A stretch of 35,078 nt of DNA from an uncultured Propionibacteriaceae bacterium (GTDB taxonomy: Bacteria > Actinomycetota > Actinomycetes > Propionibacteriales > Propionibacteriaceae), in NCBI GenBank assembly GCA_937988865.1, contig CALKHV010000031.1:1-35078 (forward strand), given 5' to 3'. This document shows positions 23,145 to 31,795 of the stretch, piece after piece; within the stretch, counting starts at the first letter, position 1; every line of letters begins with the position of its first letter. The notes under the pieces are model-generated. The model saw only the letters and a program-made list of their open reading frames with translations, was not told the origin of the DNA and ran no database searches. A program made the translations under genes and the position numbers.

Positions 23145-24311
23145 TTGACCCAGTTGCGGATCGCCCAGCTCGCCAACTTCGTCGGTCCGGTGTCGGGCGG
23201 CATGCGCGTGGCCATCGACGCCCTGGGCAAGGGCTACATCGAGGCTGGGCACGAACGGATCCTGGTGATCCCGGGGGCCGACGACGGCTATGAAGAGACC
23301 GAGAGCGGGATCGTCGTCCGCGTCCGGGCCCCCCGGATCAGCAAGGACTACCGCATGATCGCGGCGCCGTGGCGGGCGCTGGACGCCCTCGACCGGTTCA
23401 ACCCCACGAGCATCGAGGTCTCGGACAAGTGGACGCTCTCGCCAGCCGCTCGGTGGGCCCGCAAGCGTGGCGTGGGGTCGGTCCTGTTCAGCCACGAGCG
23501 GCTGGACGACATGCTGAGCATGTTCCTGCGGCGCCAGTTCGGCGTCGAGACGGCCGTCGGGGCGCTGAACCGTTACTTGTCGAAGGCCTTCGATGCCGTG
23601 GTGGTGACCTCGAAGTACGCGGCCGAGGAGTTCGCAGACACCGGAGCCGACCTGCGTTATGTGCCCCTGGGAGTCGACCTGGTGACCTTCGACCCCCGTG
23701 TCGGCGAGCCCGTGGACGACGGCATCCTCAAGCTCTGCTATGTGGGACGGATGTCGCGCGAGAAGAGTCCCCAGCTCGGCGTCGCGGCCGCTGTCGAACT
23801 GCACCGGCGCGGTGTCGGCATGCGACTCGACATGTACGGCGTCGGACCCGACATGGACGAGCTGAGGGGCATCGCCGGGGATGCGCCCGTGGCCTTCCAC
23901 GGTTTCGTGAAGGGGCGTGACGAGGTGGCGAAGCGGTTCGCGAGCGCCGACATCTCACTCTCTGTCTGCCCGGCCGAGACGTTCGGGCTCGCCGTCCTCG
24001 AGGCCCTCGCCTGTGGTACCCCGGTCGTCACGTCGAATCGTGGGGGAGCGCACGAACTCGTGGACGCCACGAGTGGCGAGTACGGCAATCCGGACGCGGT
24101 GGGCATCGCCGACGCGATCGAACGTCTCGCGTCCCGTCTGTCGCCCGAACTGAGGCTCGCCGCCCGTGCGCGGGCCGAGCAGTTCACCTGGCAGGCATCA
24201 GTCGACAAGATGCTCGAAGTGCACACCGACCTGGCGACCAACGTGCCCTACAGGCCGCTGTGGCACCAGCGGCTGCGCACTCGGCGCAACGACGAAGGGA
24301 CGCAGGAATGA
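23145..24311 (+). CDS. GT4-family glycosyltransferase (GT-B fold)
   Basis: 388 residues from a TTG start with GAGGAG 5 nt upstream. The N-terminal Rossmann domain opens with RIAQLANFVGPVSGGMRVAIDALG, the glycine-rich acceptor-side loop of GT4 enzymes. The C-terminal domain has LKLCYVGRMSREKSPQLGVAAA and the EX7E nucleotide-sugar motif at E278-E286 (AETFGLAVLEAL). Such retaining enzymes transfer mannose or glucose from GDP- or UDP-sugars; in actinobacteria many build phosphatidylinositol mannosides or related glycolipids. The acceptor here is unknown. No membrane segment. The stop overlaps the next gene's start (ATGA). Confidence 0.9.
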   Translation: MTQLRIAQLANFVGPVSGGMRVAIDALGKGYIEAGHERILVIPGADDGYEETESGIVVRVRAPRISKDYRMIAAPWRALDALDRFNPTSIEVSDKWTLSPAARWARKRGVGSVLFSHERLDDMLSMFLRRQFGVETAVGALNRYLSKAFDAVVVTSKYAAEEFADTGADLRYVPLGVDLVTFDPRVGEPVDDGILKLCYVGRMSREKSPQLGVAAAVELHRRGVGMRLDMYGVGPDMDELRGIAGDAPVAFHGFVKGRDEVAKRFASADISLSVCPAETFGLAVLEALACGTPVVTSNRGGAHELVDATSGEYGNPDAVGIADAIERLASRLSPELRLAARARAEQFTWQASVDKMLEVHTDLATNVPYRPLWHQRLRTRRNDEGTQE

Positions 24312-24925
24312 CCAGACTCGCGTGGGTACTCCCCGTGGTCGCGGCCGGAGCCCTGGCGCCCGTGGTGGTGCGGGCGCCGCGACCCGAGCGCGTGCGTCCC
24401 GAGGGTGTCGAGACCATCGCGGACGCAATTCGCGTCTGCCGGGCATCAGGGCTGCAGGGGTGGGCGCTGGTCGACCGTGCGACGGTGCTGGTGCACGACA
24501 AGTTCACCAAGTACTCGGCGTGGCACCTGTGGGAGGCCCCGGGGGAGGCGTTCAGGAACTCGCGAGGCTACTGCAATCAGTACAACCTCGCGCTGGCCGA
24601 GGTCTTGCGGGGGTTGGGATTCGACGTCACCGTAGTCCATGCGGCACGTGTGCGGATGGGCAGCGGGCGTCCGTGGTGGCACAGCGGCCATGCCTGGCTG
24701 CGCGTGACCCACGAGGGACGCGTGCTCGACGTGTGCGCGTCATCAGCGTCCAACCGGGCGGGTGTGGTGGGCTTCACCCCCGTGACTGATCCCCGCCCGT
24801 TCACGCGCCTCACGCAGCTCGACACGCCCCTCGCGAGCGTTCCCTTCGTCGTCTGGACGGTCTGGGACGCGTGGCGGTCGGGGCGGGACGTGCCGTCGTG
24901 GCTGTTCCGCGACTTCGACGCGTAG
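24308..24925 (+). CDS. Transglutaminase-like cysteine protein, membrane-anchored or exported
   Basis: 205 residues. An N-terminal hydrophobic segment (5-21) could be a signal anchor. The rest fits a small transglutaminase-like (papain-type) fold with a readable triad: C89 in RGYCNQYN, H128 in SGHAWLRV and D141 in VLDVC. Such domains act as peptidases, amidases or crosslinkers. ATG at 24308 overlaps the glycosyltransferase stop, so the two are coupled; this suggests a shared envelope pathway but does not identify it. A bidirectional terminator follows 9 nt after the stop. Confidence 0.78.
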   Translation: MTRLAWVLPVVAAGALAPVVVRAPRPERVRPEGVETIADAIRVCRASGLQGWALVDRATVLVHDKFTKYSAWHLWEAPGEAFRNSRGYCNQYNLALAEVLRGLGFDVTVVHAARVRMGSGRPWWHSGHAWLRVTHEGRVLDVCASSASNRAGVVGFTPVTDPRPFTRLTQLDTPLASVPFVVWTVWDAWRSGRDVPSWLFRDFDA

Positions 24926-24934
24926 CTCGTGACA

Positions 24935-24972
24935 ACGAAACAGGGACCCCCGCGCGGGGGTCCCTGTTTCGT
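24935..24972. terminator. Bidirectional terminator between the transglutaminase-like gene and rpfB
   Basis: A perfect 17-bp stem (24935-24951 with 24956-24972), GCGC loop. The outer arms are rich in A on the left and T on the right (GAAACAGGG/CCCTGTTTC), so it can stop transcripts arriving from both sides. It lies between convergent genes. Confidence 0.88.
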
Positions 24973-24985
24973 GATGCCGTGTGTG

Positions 24986-26119
24986 TCAGGCTGCGTGCGC
25001 GCAACCCCAGGGCTGCAGGCCGCGCTGGGCGTAGAGCCGGTTCGCGACCGTGATCTGCTCGGCGCGCGAGGCGAGGTCGGGACGCGAGGCGAAATCGCCG
25101 CCGCCGACCGACAGCCAGGTGCCGATGTTGAACTGCAGGCCGCCGTAGTAGCCGTTGCCGGTGTTGATGCTCCAGTTGCCACCCGACTCGCAGGCTGCGA
25201 TGCGATCCCACATCGCCGAGTTGGCGAGGTTGATGCCAGCGCCGGAGGAGGATGACGAACCGGACGAGGACGAGGAGGTCGTCGCGACCACCTTGGTGCC
25301 CACCACGATCTTCCTGGTCACAGGCTGCGTCGTGATGGCTGACGCCACCTTGGTGCGCTGGGTCACCTTGCCGTCGACCGTCGTGACGCGCCACGTGATC
25401 GTGCGCTTGCCGTCGGAGCCGGCGACCGTCACCTTGGTCGTGCCCTTGGCCATGCTGGAGTCCTTCGTCGTGATCGTCTTGTTGTCGACCGCGACGTAGG
25501 TCTTGTCGGAGGTGATCTTCACGCGGGAGACCTTGATGGCCGCACCCTCGGTGACTGCTGTGGTCAGCGCGGGCTTGACGATGTCATTGGAGTCGAACTT
25601 GACGCCCATGGTCGCGAGCACATCGGCCACGGTGGCGTCGGTCGAGGTGGACTTGGTGGCCTTGCCGTCCACCGTGACGCTGATCTGCTTGGGCGAGACG
25701 GCGGTGAAGCTGAGGCCTTCGCGTCCCAGGGTCAGCGAGCGGTCGACGGACAGTTGCACGCCCGCTTCGCGGACGCCCAACTCGGTCAGCGCGCCGTCGA
25801 CGGTCGTGGCGGTCGTCCAGACCGACGTGGCCTTGCCATCCAGGTTGACGGTGACGAGGCGGCCGTAGCGCACGGACACGTTCTGGCCGTCGGCGACCTG
25901 CGTGTCGAGGGCGGGCACGACGACGTCGTGCGAACCCACGGTGATGTTCGCCTTGGACAGCGCATCGGCGACCGTTCCGCCGTAGGTGCTGACCTTGCTC
26001 ACGTGGCCGTCGACGTTGAGGCTGACGGCCTTCTCGGCCGCCTGGACCCCGACGCCAGTGCCAGCGAGGATGGCGACAGCGGCGCCTCCGGCGATCCAGC
26101 TGATGGTTGCTTTCTTCAC
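24986..26119 (-). CDS. rpfB: Resuscitation-promoting factor RpfB
   Basis: Secreted cell-wall muralytic enzyme that cleaves peptidoglycan and supports regrowth from dormancy. 377 residues: signal segment (about 5-27), three DUF348 repeats (31-71, 87-128, 144-184), a G5 domain (about 200-275), a Ser-rich linker (282-292) and a C-terminal lysozyme-like Rpf domain from 302. The catalytic glutamate is E311 in ACESGGNW; C310 and C373 should form the conserved disulfide. This is the full RpfB architecture. The start is GTG at 26119 with GGGAG about 5 nt upstream on the minus strand. In many actinobacteria rpfB neighbours ksgA and ispE; here it lies between an unrelated gene and sodA. Confidence 0.95.
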   Translation of the reverse strand: MKKATISWIAGGAAVAILAGTGVGVQAAEKAVSLNVDGHVSKVSTYGGTVADALSKANITVGSHDVVVPALDTQVADGQNVSVRYGRLVTVNLDGKATSVWTTATTVDGALTELGVREAGVQLSVDRSLTLGREGLSFTAVSPKQISVTVDGKATKSTSTDATVADVLATMGVKFDSNDIVKPALTTAVTEGAAIKVSRVKITSDKTYVAVDNKTITTKDSSMAKGTTKVTVAGSDGKRTITWRVTTVDGKVTQRTKVASAITTQPVTRKIVVGTKVVATTSSSSSGSSSSSGAGINLANSAMWDRIAACESGGNWSINTGNGYYGGLQFNIGTWLSVGGGDFASRPDLASRAEQITVANRLYAQRGLQPWGCAHAA

Positions 26120-26262
26120 GAAACTCCCTCATGGAGAACAGGTGTACCCCTCAAGGGTCGCAAATCCTGAGAGTTTCTTCAAATGATCCGACGAGAATCT
26201 GAGCTCGTCCACGCGGGGCCACCCGGGTGCGCCGTGCGGGAAGATCCGATTGACAAGCAGAA
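26120..26262 (-). other. rpfB upstream region
   Basis: About 143 nt between the sodA terminator and the rpfB start. On the minus strand it contains a short CCC-TTGA-GGG hairpin near the start codon and the ribosome site GAGGGAG. I found no clear promoter hexamers and no match to the c-di-AMP (ydaO) riboswitch that precedes some actinobacterial rpf genes. Confidence 0.35.
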
Positions 26263-26289
26263 ACGCCCCCCAGCTCAGCTGAGGGGCGT
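26263..26289 (-). terminator. Terminator of the superoxide dismutase gene
   Basis: ACGCCCC/GGGGCGT (7 pairs), a C-A mismatch, then CAGC/GCTG around a TCA loop (plus-strand reading). On the minus strand it is followed by TTCTGCTTGT. A second small hairpin, CCTGAA/TTCAGG at 26291-26307, lies between it and the sodA stop. Confidence 0.8.
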
Positions 26290-26325
26290 CCCTGAAGATT
26301 TTTCAGGAATCTTGGGGTTTGAGGG

Positions 26326-26943
26326 TCAGATGAGGCCCTCGCTGGCCGCCTTGGCTCGCTCGAAGCGGCCCTGGACGTCGGCCCAGTTGACCACGTTCCA
26401 CCACGCGGAGACGTAGTCGGCCTTGACGTTCTTGTACTGCAGGTAGAAGGCGTGCTCCCACATGTCGAGCTGCAGGACGGGCAGCTGGCCGAGGGGCAGG
26501 TTGCCCTGCTGGTCGAAGAGCTGCATGACGTTGAGGCGCTTGCCGAGGGTGTCCCACGCGAGGACCGACCAACCCGAGCCCTGGATCGCGTTCGCGTTGG
26601 CGTTGAAGTGCTTGGCGAAGCCGTCGAACGAGCCGAAGAACTCGTCGATCGCCGAAGCGATCTCGCCGTCGGGACGACCGCCGGCGTCCGGGGCCATGTT
26701 CTTCCAGAAGACGGAGTGGTTGATGTGGCCGCCGAGGTGGAACGCCAGGTCCTTCTCGAGCTTGTTGAGGTTGGCGAAGTCACCCTTCTCGCGAGCTTCC
26801 GCGAGCTTGTCGAGGGCGGTGTTGGCGCCGTCGACGTACGCCTTGTGGTGCTTGGAGTGGTGCAACTCCATGATCTCGGGGGCGATGTGGGGGGCGAGCG
26901 CGGAGTAGTCGTAGTCGAGCTCGGGCAGCGTGTAGACAGCCAT
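26326..26943 (-). CDS. sodA: Superoxide dismutase, Fe/Mn family
   Basis: Converts superoxide to oxygen and hydrogen peroxide in the cytosol. 205 residues from the ATG at 26943 (purine-rich AGGAAGAAGAAG upstream); longer in-frame extensions are unlike the family. The metal ligands are H28 (ELHHSKHHKAYV), H76 (GHINHSVFW), D160 and H164 (DMWEHAFYLQY). Q146 in DQQGNLP matches the Mn-type position of the outer-sphere glutamine. From memory, this resembles the cambialistic enzyme of Propionibacterium, which works with either Fe or Mn; the metal used here cannot be read from sequence. A TAGGAT box at 27017-27022 may be its -10. Confidence 0.96.
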   Translation of the reverse strand: MAVYTLPELDYDYSALAPHIAPEIMELHHSKHHKAYVDGANTALDKLAEAREKGDFANLNKLEKDLAFHLGGHINHSVFWKNMAPDAGGRPDGEIASAIDEFFGSFDGFAKHFNANANAIQGSGWSVLAWDTLGKRLNVMQLFDQQGNLPLGQLPVLQLDMWEHAFYLQYKNVKADYVSAWWNVVNWADVQGRFERAKAASEGLI

Positions 26944-27058
26944 GCTTCTTCTTCCTGTTCGTCGGGGCCGCCGGGGCGGGTGCGCGCCCGCGGCCGTAGT
27001 ACTGGGGACAACCCCGATCCTAGGGCAGGTATTCCGCCGCGATGGTTGACTGGGGTGC

Positions 27059-27865
27059 ATGAGCACCTCCGTCGGACCCCCCGCAGGACCAGGCATGCCG
27101 GCCCTGCAGCTGAACAACCTGTTCAAGAACTTCGGCGCGAAACGGGCGGTCGACAACCTGTCCCTCGCGGTGCCGCGAGGGTGCCTCTTCGGACTCGTCG
27201 GCCCCAACGGTGCGGGCAAGACAACCACACTGTCGATGGCGACGGGGCTGTTGCGTCCCGACCACGGCAGCGTCCAGGTCTGGGGACGCGACGTCTGGGC
27301 CGATCCTGCGTCCGCGAAGGCGATGATGGGGGTCCTTCCCGACGGATTGAGACTGTTCGACCGCCTCAGCGGGGCCGAGTTGCTCCGGTTCGTCGCGGGT
27401 CTGCGCCGGGTTCCCGCCGCAGAGGCGTCGATGCGCGCCGACGCCCTGCTCGCAGCACTGGGTCTCGCGGACGACGCCAACACCCTCGTGTGCGACTATT
27501 CCGCCGGCATGACCAAGAAGATCGGCCTGGCCTGTGCGCTGATCCACAACCCCCAACTCCTCGTGCTCGACGAACCGATGGAAGCCGTCGATCCCGTGTC
27601 GGGCCAGGTCATCCGGACGATCCTGTTCGACTTCGTCGCCAGGGGCGGAACCGTCGTGATGTCGAGCCACGTGATGGAACTCGTCGAATCGATGTGCGAC
27701 GCGATCGCGGTCGTCGCGTCCGGACGCATCCTCGCGGTGGGGACCACCGAGCAGGTCAAGGGCGGGCTGCCGCTGCAGGAACGGTTCCTCGACCTGGTGG
27801 GTGCGCGATTCGAGCAGGGGAGCGAGGGACTGGCATGGTTGGGACACTCGTCCGCCTCCAACTGA
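27059..27865 (+). CDS. ABC transporter ATP-binding protein
   Basis: 268 residues. Walker A GPNGAGKTT at 48-56, Walker B LLVLDEPMEAVDP and the switch segment VVMSSHVMELVE are normal. The signature reads YSAGMTKK where LSGGQ is usual, a variant seen in some exporter ATPases of the ABC-2 kind. The ATG at 27059 lacks a strong ribosome site; a TTGACT box 7 nt upstream could give a leaderless mRNA. The gene overlaps the following permease by 31 nt, so the pair is translationally coupled. The substrate is unknown. Confidence 0.88.
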   Translation: MSTSVGPPAGPGMPALQLNNLFKNFGAKRAVDNLSLAVPRGCLFGLVGPNGAGKTTTLSMATGLLRPDHGSVQVWGRDVWADPASAKAMMGVLPDGLRLFDRLSGAELLRFVAGLRRVPAAEASMRADALLAALGLADDANTLVCDYSAGMTKKIGLACALIHNPQLLVLDEPMEAVDPVSGQVIRTILFDFVARGGTVVMSSHVMELVESMCDAIAVVASGRILAVGTTEQVKGGLPLQERFLDLVGARFEQGSEGLAWLGHSSASN

Positions 27866-29439
27866 AGCTCTTCGGACGCGGGGTCCGCGGCAACGTCGGC
27901 AAGCTCATCGGGCTGGTCATCACGGGCCTGTGGATCGCAGGCGTGGTGCTCGCCCTCAGCGCGGGCCTCATCCTGCTGCGCGGGCACCCCGCCGACGAGC
28001 GGGGCGGTGCCGGCGTCCTCGTCTTCAGCGCCCTCGCCCTCGTGTGGCCGATGCTCACCCTGATCTCGTCGGGTGCAGACCAGACCCTGGACCCCGGCCG
28101 CTTCGCCCTCTTCCCCCTGCGCGCACGCGACCTGATGCCGGGCCTTCTCGTCGTGGGCGTGCTCGGCTCCGGTGGCCTCACGGCCTCGGCGTTGGCCCTG
28201 GCCTACCTGTACTCGTGGAGCTCAGCCCTCGTCCCCGCGGTGGCGGCCCTCGTCGGGGGGACCATCGGGGTCCTCACCGTCGTCGTGGTCTCGCGGGCTC
28301 TGACCTCGCTCTTCGCCCAGGGCATGGCGACACGCCGGTACCGGGACTTCTCCGCGTCCGCGCTCGCCATGGTGGTGATCGCCTCGGTCGTTGCGATGCA
28401 GTTCATCCAGAAGTGGGTCGGGACCGATCCGAGCGCCATGCTCCGCAGGGTGGCCGGGGTGTCGAGGATCCTTGCCTGGACGCCGATGGGCTGGGCCTGG
28501 GCACTGCCCTGGGACGCGGCCGAGGGCAGGTGGGGTCACCTCGTCCTTCGCGGGACGCTGGCCGTCGGCATGCTCGCGCTGGGGTGGAGGGTCTGGCGTC
28601 ACACCCTCGACGTCGCACTGGTCTCCCCGCTGGAGTCCGGTGGTGGTGGGGGAAAGGTGAAGGCGTCCGGCTGGATCGACAGGGTCCTCCCACACGGGCC
28701 GGTCGGCGCGATCGGCGCGCGTTCGCTGAAGTACTGGCGCAGGGATCCCCGCCACGTCGTCAACGTCCTCGGCGCACTCCTCCTGCCACTCCTGATGATT
28801 CTCCCGATGCTCATCAACCCGCTGCCGGGACAGTCGCTGCGGGAGCCCTGGGTGCTGATGTATCCCGTCCTGGGGTCGATGCTGATGAGCGCGTCGTCGG
28901 TCGCGTCCGAGATCACCTACGACGGGTCGGCCCTGTGGACGCAGATCGTGGCTCCCATCCGCGGACGCGATGACCGACTCGGTCGACTGGTCGGCCTGCT
29001 GGCGATCTTCGTCCCGGCCACGATCTTCACCGATCTCGTGTTCCTCGCCCTGACCGGCCAGTGGCGGTACACCGTGCCGCTCCTGAGCGCGGGCCTTGGA
29101 TCGCTGGCTGCGGCCACCGCTGTGGGCACCCTGGTGGGGTCCTGGTGGCAGTTCGCCGTGCCACCACCCGGATCGAGCCCGTTCGCCAAGGGTTCCGGCG
29201 GTGGCGCGGTCTCGGTGCTCAGCGCGCTGGCCTGCATGGCCGGGTCGATCGCCCTGTCCATGCCCTTCATCGCAGTGGCGCTCCTCGCGGCCTGGCAACC
29301 CTGGTTGGGGTGGGTGGCACTGGGCATGGCACTGGGGGTGGGTCCCGCGATCATCTGGGGTGCCGCCCACATCGGTGGTCGGCGACTCGACGCCACGTGG
29401 CCCGAGGTGCTGAAACGTGTGACCTACGAGTCGAGCTGA
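27835..29439 (+). CDS. ABC transporter permease, large multi-span (exporter-like)
   Basis: 534 residues with roughly twelve hydrophobic segments arranged in two halves. The start MVGTLVRLQLKLFGRGVRGNVGKLIGL and the cytosolic FPLRARDLMPGLLVVGVLGSGG block are like large actinobacterial ABC permeases of unknown substrate. I chose the ATG at 27835 (GAGGGA about 5 nt upstream), inside the end of the ATPase gene; the earlier in-frame codons are shadow reading of sodA and the ATPase. The stop overlaps the convergent ECF S gene by 16 bp. Confidence 0.82.
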   Translation: MVGTLVRLQLKLFGRGVRGNVGKLIGLVITGLWIAGVVLALSAGLILLRGHPADERGGAGVLVFSALALVWPMLTLISSGADQTLDPGRFALFPLRARDLMPGLLVVGVLGSGGLTASALALAYLYSWSSALVPAVAALVGGTIGVLTVVVVSRALTSLFAQGMATRRYRDFSASALAMVVIASVVAMQFIQKWVGTDPSAMLRRVAGVSRILAWTPMGWAWALPWDAAEGRWGHLVLRGTLAVGMLALGWRVWRHTLDVALVSPLESGGGGGKVKASGWIDRVLPHGPVGAIGARSLKYWRRDPRHVVNVLGALLLPLLMILPMLINPLPGQSLREPWVLMYPVLGSMLMSASSVASEITYDGSALWTQIVAPIRGRDDRLGRLVGLLAIFVPATIFTDLVFLALTGQWRYTVPLLSAGLGSLAAATAVGTLVGSWWQFAVPPPGSSPFAKGSGGGAVSVLSALACMAGSIALSMPFIAVALLAAWQPWLGWVALGMALGVGPAIIWGAAHIGGRRLDATWPEVLKRVTYESS

Positions 29440-30197
29440 GCCGGGCGCAGGTTGCCGCGACGGGCGGCGCGTCGCAGGACGCGCAGGAGTGGCGGTGCGA
29501 GCAGGAGCAGGAGGGCCACGTTGGTGAGGGCGCGTCCGAGGTTCCATCCCAGCGAGGTCGCCAGGTTGTAGAGGGCGAAGTGGTGCAGATTGGTCAAGGC
29601 GCCGGCGTCCGGGTCGAAGGACAGCTGGGACTCGCCACCGAGCGCGAATGGCCAGAACGCCAGGTCCATGAGGGCTCCGAAGATGAACGCCGCGACGGCG
29701 CCGTAAGCGGCGAGCATGCCCACCTCGAGCCAACCGCGGGCGCGGGGGAGCAGGCCCGCACCGAGGCCCACGAAGCCTGCTGCGAGCATCTGATAGGGCA
29801 ACCACGGGCCCACACCGCTCGTGAGGAGCGCTGACGTGAACAGCGTGGTGTTGCCGAGCACGAATCCGAATCCCGGTCCGAAGACGCGTCCCGCGAGGAT
29901 GACGAGGAAGAAGACCGTCTCGATTCCCGCGGTACCGGCCCCCAGGGGGCGGACTGCGGCGCCCACGGCAGACAGGACCCCCAGCATTGCCAGCGAACTG
30001 ACCTCGAGGTCGTGCTGGCCCAGTTCGGAGACGACGACGCCCAGCACGACCGGCAGGATCAGGGCGAAGACCAGGGGTGTGAGGCTGTTGCCCTGCAGCG
30101 CGGCGCCGGGACTGATCAGCAAGGGCCAGCAGAAGGCCATCAGGGCCATCACTCCTGCAATGCCGAGCATGACGACCGAGCGTCGAGAGGTCCTCAT
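29424..30197 (-). CDS. ECF transporter substrate-binding S component
   Basis: 257-residue membrane protein with about six to seven helices. Starts MRTSRRSVVMLGIAGVMALMAFCWPLL; includes FALILPVVLGVV, GRVFGPGFGFVLGNTTLFTSALLTSGVGPWLPYQMLAAGFVGLGAGLLP and a basic C-terminus. The glycine-rich block and PWLPYQM are typical of S components read together with dedicated T and A subunits. The ATG overlaps the A-A' gene stop (ATGA). In Rodionov's classification some group-I S components of this sort (CbrT) are predicted cobalamin carriers; assigning that ligand here is inference. The gene ends the five-gene operon and overlaps the convergent permease by 16 bp. Confidence 0.82.
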   Translation of the reverse strand: MRTSRRSVVMLGIAGVMALMAFCWPLLISPGAALQGNSLTPLVFALILPVVLGVVVSELGQHDLEVSSLAMLGVLSAVGAAVRPLGAGTAGIETVFFLVILAGRVFGPGFGFVLGNTTLFTSALLTSGVGPWLPYQMLAAGFVGLGAGLLPRARGWLEVGMLAAYGAVAAFIFGALMDLAFWPFALGGESQLSFDPDAGALTNLHHFALYNLATSLGWNLGRALTNVALLLLLAPPLLRVLRRAARRGNLRPAQLDS

Positions 30198-31795
30198 CGG
30201 AGCCCCCGGGCCGCTTCCGCGACGGTGAGCACGGGGAGGGGATGGAAGATCTTTGCCACCTGGGGTGCGAAGGCCGGGGAAGAGGTGCACACCTCGCGGG
30301 TGGTGCCGTCGGCGACGATGTCACCGTCGGCCAGGACCACGGTCCGCGTCGTGGCCTGCGCGGCGAACTCGACGTCATGGGTCGAGACGATGACACAGGT
30401 GCCCGAGGCTGCGAGTTCGGTCAGGATCGTGCGCAGGGCCGCCTTCATGGCGTAGTCCAGGCCGCGGGTCGGCTCGTCGAGGAGGACGACGCCGGGGGAC
30501 GCCGCCAACTGGATGGCGAGGACCAACGCCAGGCGCTGGCCTTCGGACAGGTCGCGCGGGTGCCGCTGGGGATCCAGGTCGGCGCCGAGCCGGGTGAGGA
30601 TGGCTGCGGTCGTCCCCCCGGACGACTCGGTCTCGCGGTCGGACTGGGCGCACTCACCCTCGACGGTGTGGAGGTAGAGCAGGTCCGCGGCCGACTGCGG
30701 CACGAGGCTGACGAGCTGGCGCGCCCGGCCGGCGGTGACCTCGCGGGGGTCCTCCGACGTCGATCCGGTCGTCACGGAGATCGTGCCGCTGCTTGCCGTC
30801 GCCCCTTGCAGGGCCCACATCAAGGACGACTTCCCGGCTCCGTTGCGTCCCATCAGGGCGGTGATCTCACCGGACGCGAAGTCGCACGTCACGTCGTTGA
30901 CCGCCAGGACGTCCCCATAGCGGACGCCCAGCTTCTCGATCTGCAGCGCGGTGCGTCCGCGCTCGCGGGTGGGCTCGGGGTGAGGGGGATCGAGCACGAT
31001 CCCCTCTGTCGTGACGTGTCTCCGGGCTTCGCGGACGCTGAGGGGCACCTGTGGCCAACCGAACGTCCGCGAGAGCTCGACGAGAGGTGGAGTGACGTCC
31101 GCACGAGCGAGGACCTCGCGGGCCGGCCCCAACTCGGCGGAGCCGTCACCGGGGAGCCAGAGCACCTGGTCGGCCGCCTGCATCACGCGCTCGAGCCGGT
31201 GCTCGGCAAGCACGACGGTGAGGCCGACATCATGGACGAGCGTCGTGATGGCCGCCAGCACGTCCTGTGCTGCGGTCGGGTCGAGCGCCGACGTCGGCTC
31301 GTCGAGCACGAGGACGCGCGGCTGGGCCGCCAGGACGGCGGCGATGGCGACGCGCTGCTGCTGGCCGCCCGACAGGTCGAGCAGGGGACGCCGGCGCAGG
31401 TCGGCGATGTTCATCAGGTCGAGGGTCTCCTCGACGCGCTTGCGCATGGTCACCGGCGGGAGGCCCAGCTGTTCCATGCCGTAGGCGATCTCGTCCTCGA
31501 CGCGATCGGTGACGAAGCCGGCGAGGGGGTTCTGGCCGACGTATCCCACGACGTCGGCCAGGTCACGGGGGCGGTGGTCGCGTGTCGAGCGTCCATTCAC
31601 CACGACGTCGCCGCTCAGCGTCCCGCCCGTGAAATGCGGGACGAGGCCGTTGATCGCACCGAGGAGGGTGGACTTGCCGGTACCGGTGCGGCCGACGACC
31701 ACGACGAGATCCCCGTCGGGGATGATGAACGAGGCGTGCGACAGCACCGGTGGTGAGTCCGGGTACGAGATGGTCACATCGTCGAAGCGGATCAT
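30194..31795 (-). CDS. ECF transporter fused ATPase (A and A' in one chain)
   Basis: 533 residues with two ABC domains. First: Walker A GRTGTGKST (35-43), Q-loop GYVGQNP, signature LSGGQQQ (141-147), Walker B VLVLDEPTSALDP (161-173), switch VVLAEHRLE. Second: Walker A GRNGAGKSS (316-324), signature LSEGQRLAL, Walker B VVLLDEPTRGLDY, switch VIVSTHDVE. Fused CbiO/EcfA pairs like this serve group I or solitary ECF systems. ATG at 31795 overlaps the T gene stop. The extra in-frame codons upstream are antisense-style shadow reading of the T gene. Confidence 0.94.
   Translation of the reverse strand: MIRFDDVTISYPDSPPVLSHASFIIPDGDLVVVVGRTGTGKSTLLGAINGLVPHFTGGTLSGDVVVNGRSTRDHRPRDLADVVGYVGQNPLAGFVTDRVEDEIAYGMEQLGLPPVTMRKRVEETLDLMNIADLRRRPLLDLSGGQQQRVAIAAVLAAQPRVLVLDEPTSALDPTAAQDVLAAITTLVHDVGLTVVLAEHRLERVMQAADQVLWLPGDGSAELGPAREVLARADVTPPLVELSRTFGWPQVPLSVREARRHVTTEGIVLDPPHPEPTRERGRTALQIEKLGVRYGDVLAVNDVTCDFASGEITALMGRNGAGKSSLMWALQGATASSGTISVTTGSTSEDPREVTAGRARQLVSLVPQSAADLLYLHTVEGECAQSDRETESSGGTTAAILTRLGADLDPQRHPRDLSEGQRLALVLAIQLAASPGVVLLDEPTRGLDYAMKAALRTILTELAASGTCVIVSTHDVEFAAQATTRTVVLADGDIVADGTTREVCTSSPAFAPQVAKIFHPLPVLTVAEAARGLR

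Noticed and set aside
26120..26262. c-di-AMP (ydaO) riboswitch upstream of rpfB
   Set aside because: I looked because some actinobacterial rpf genes have one. The conserved blocks are not visible and the region is too short.
26183..26416. Short plus-strand frame between rpfB and sodA
   Set aside because: It runs through the sodA terminator and into the sodA gene antisense, with no ribosome site and no recognisable product.
28222..30396. 724-codon minus-strand frame spanning the ABC permease and ECF S genes
   Set aside because: It lies out of frame with the recognisable S component and antisense to the permease, and has Arg/Pro/Gly-rich composition typical of shadow frames.
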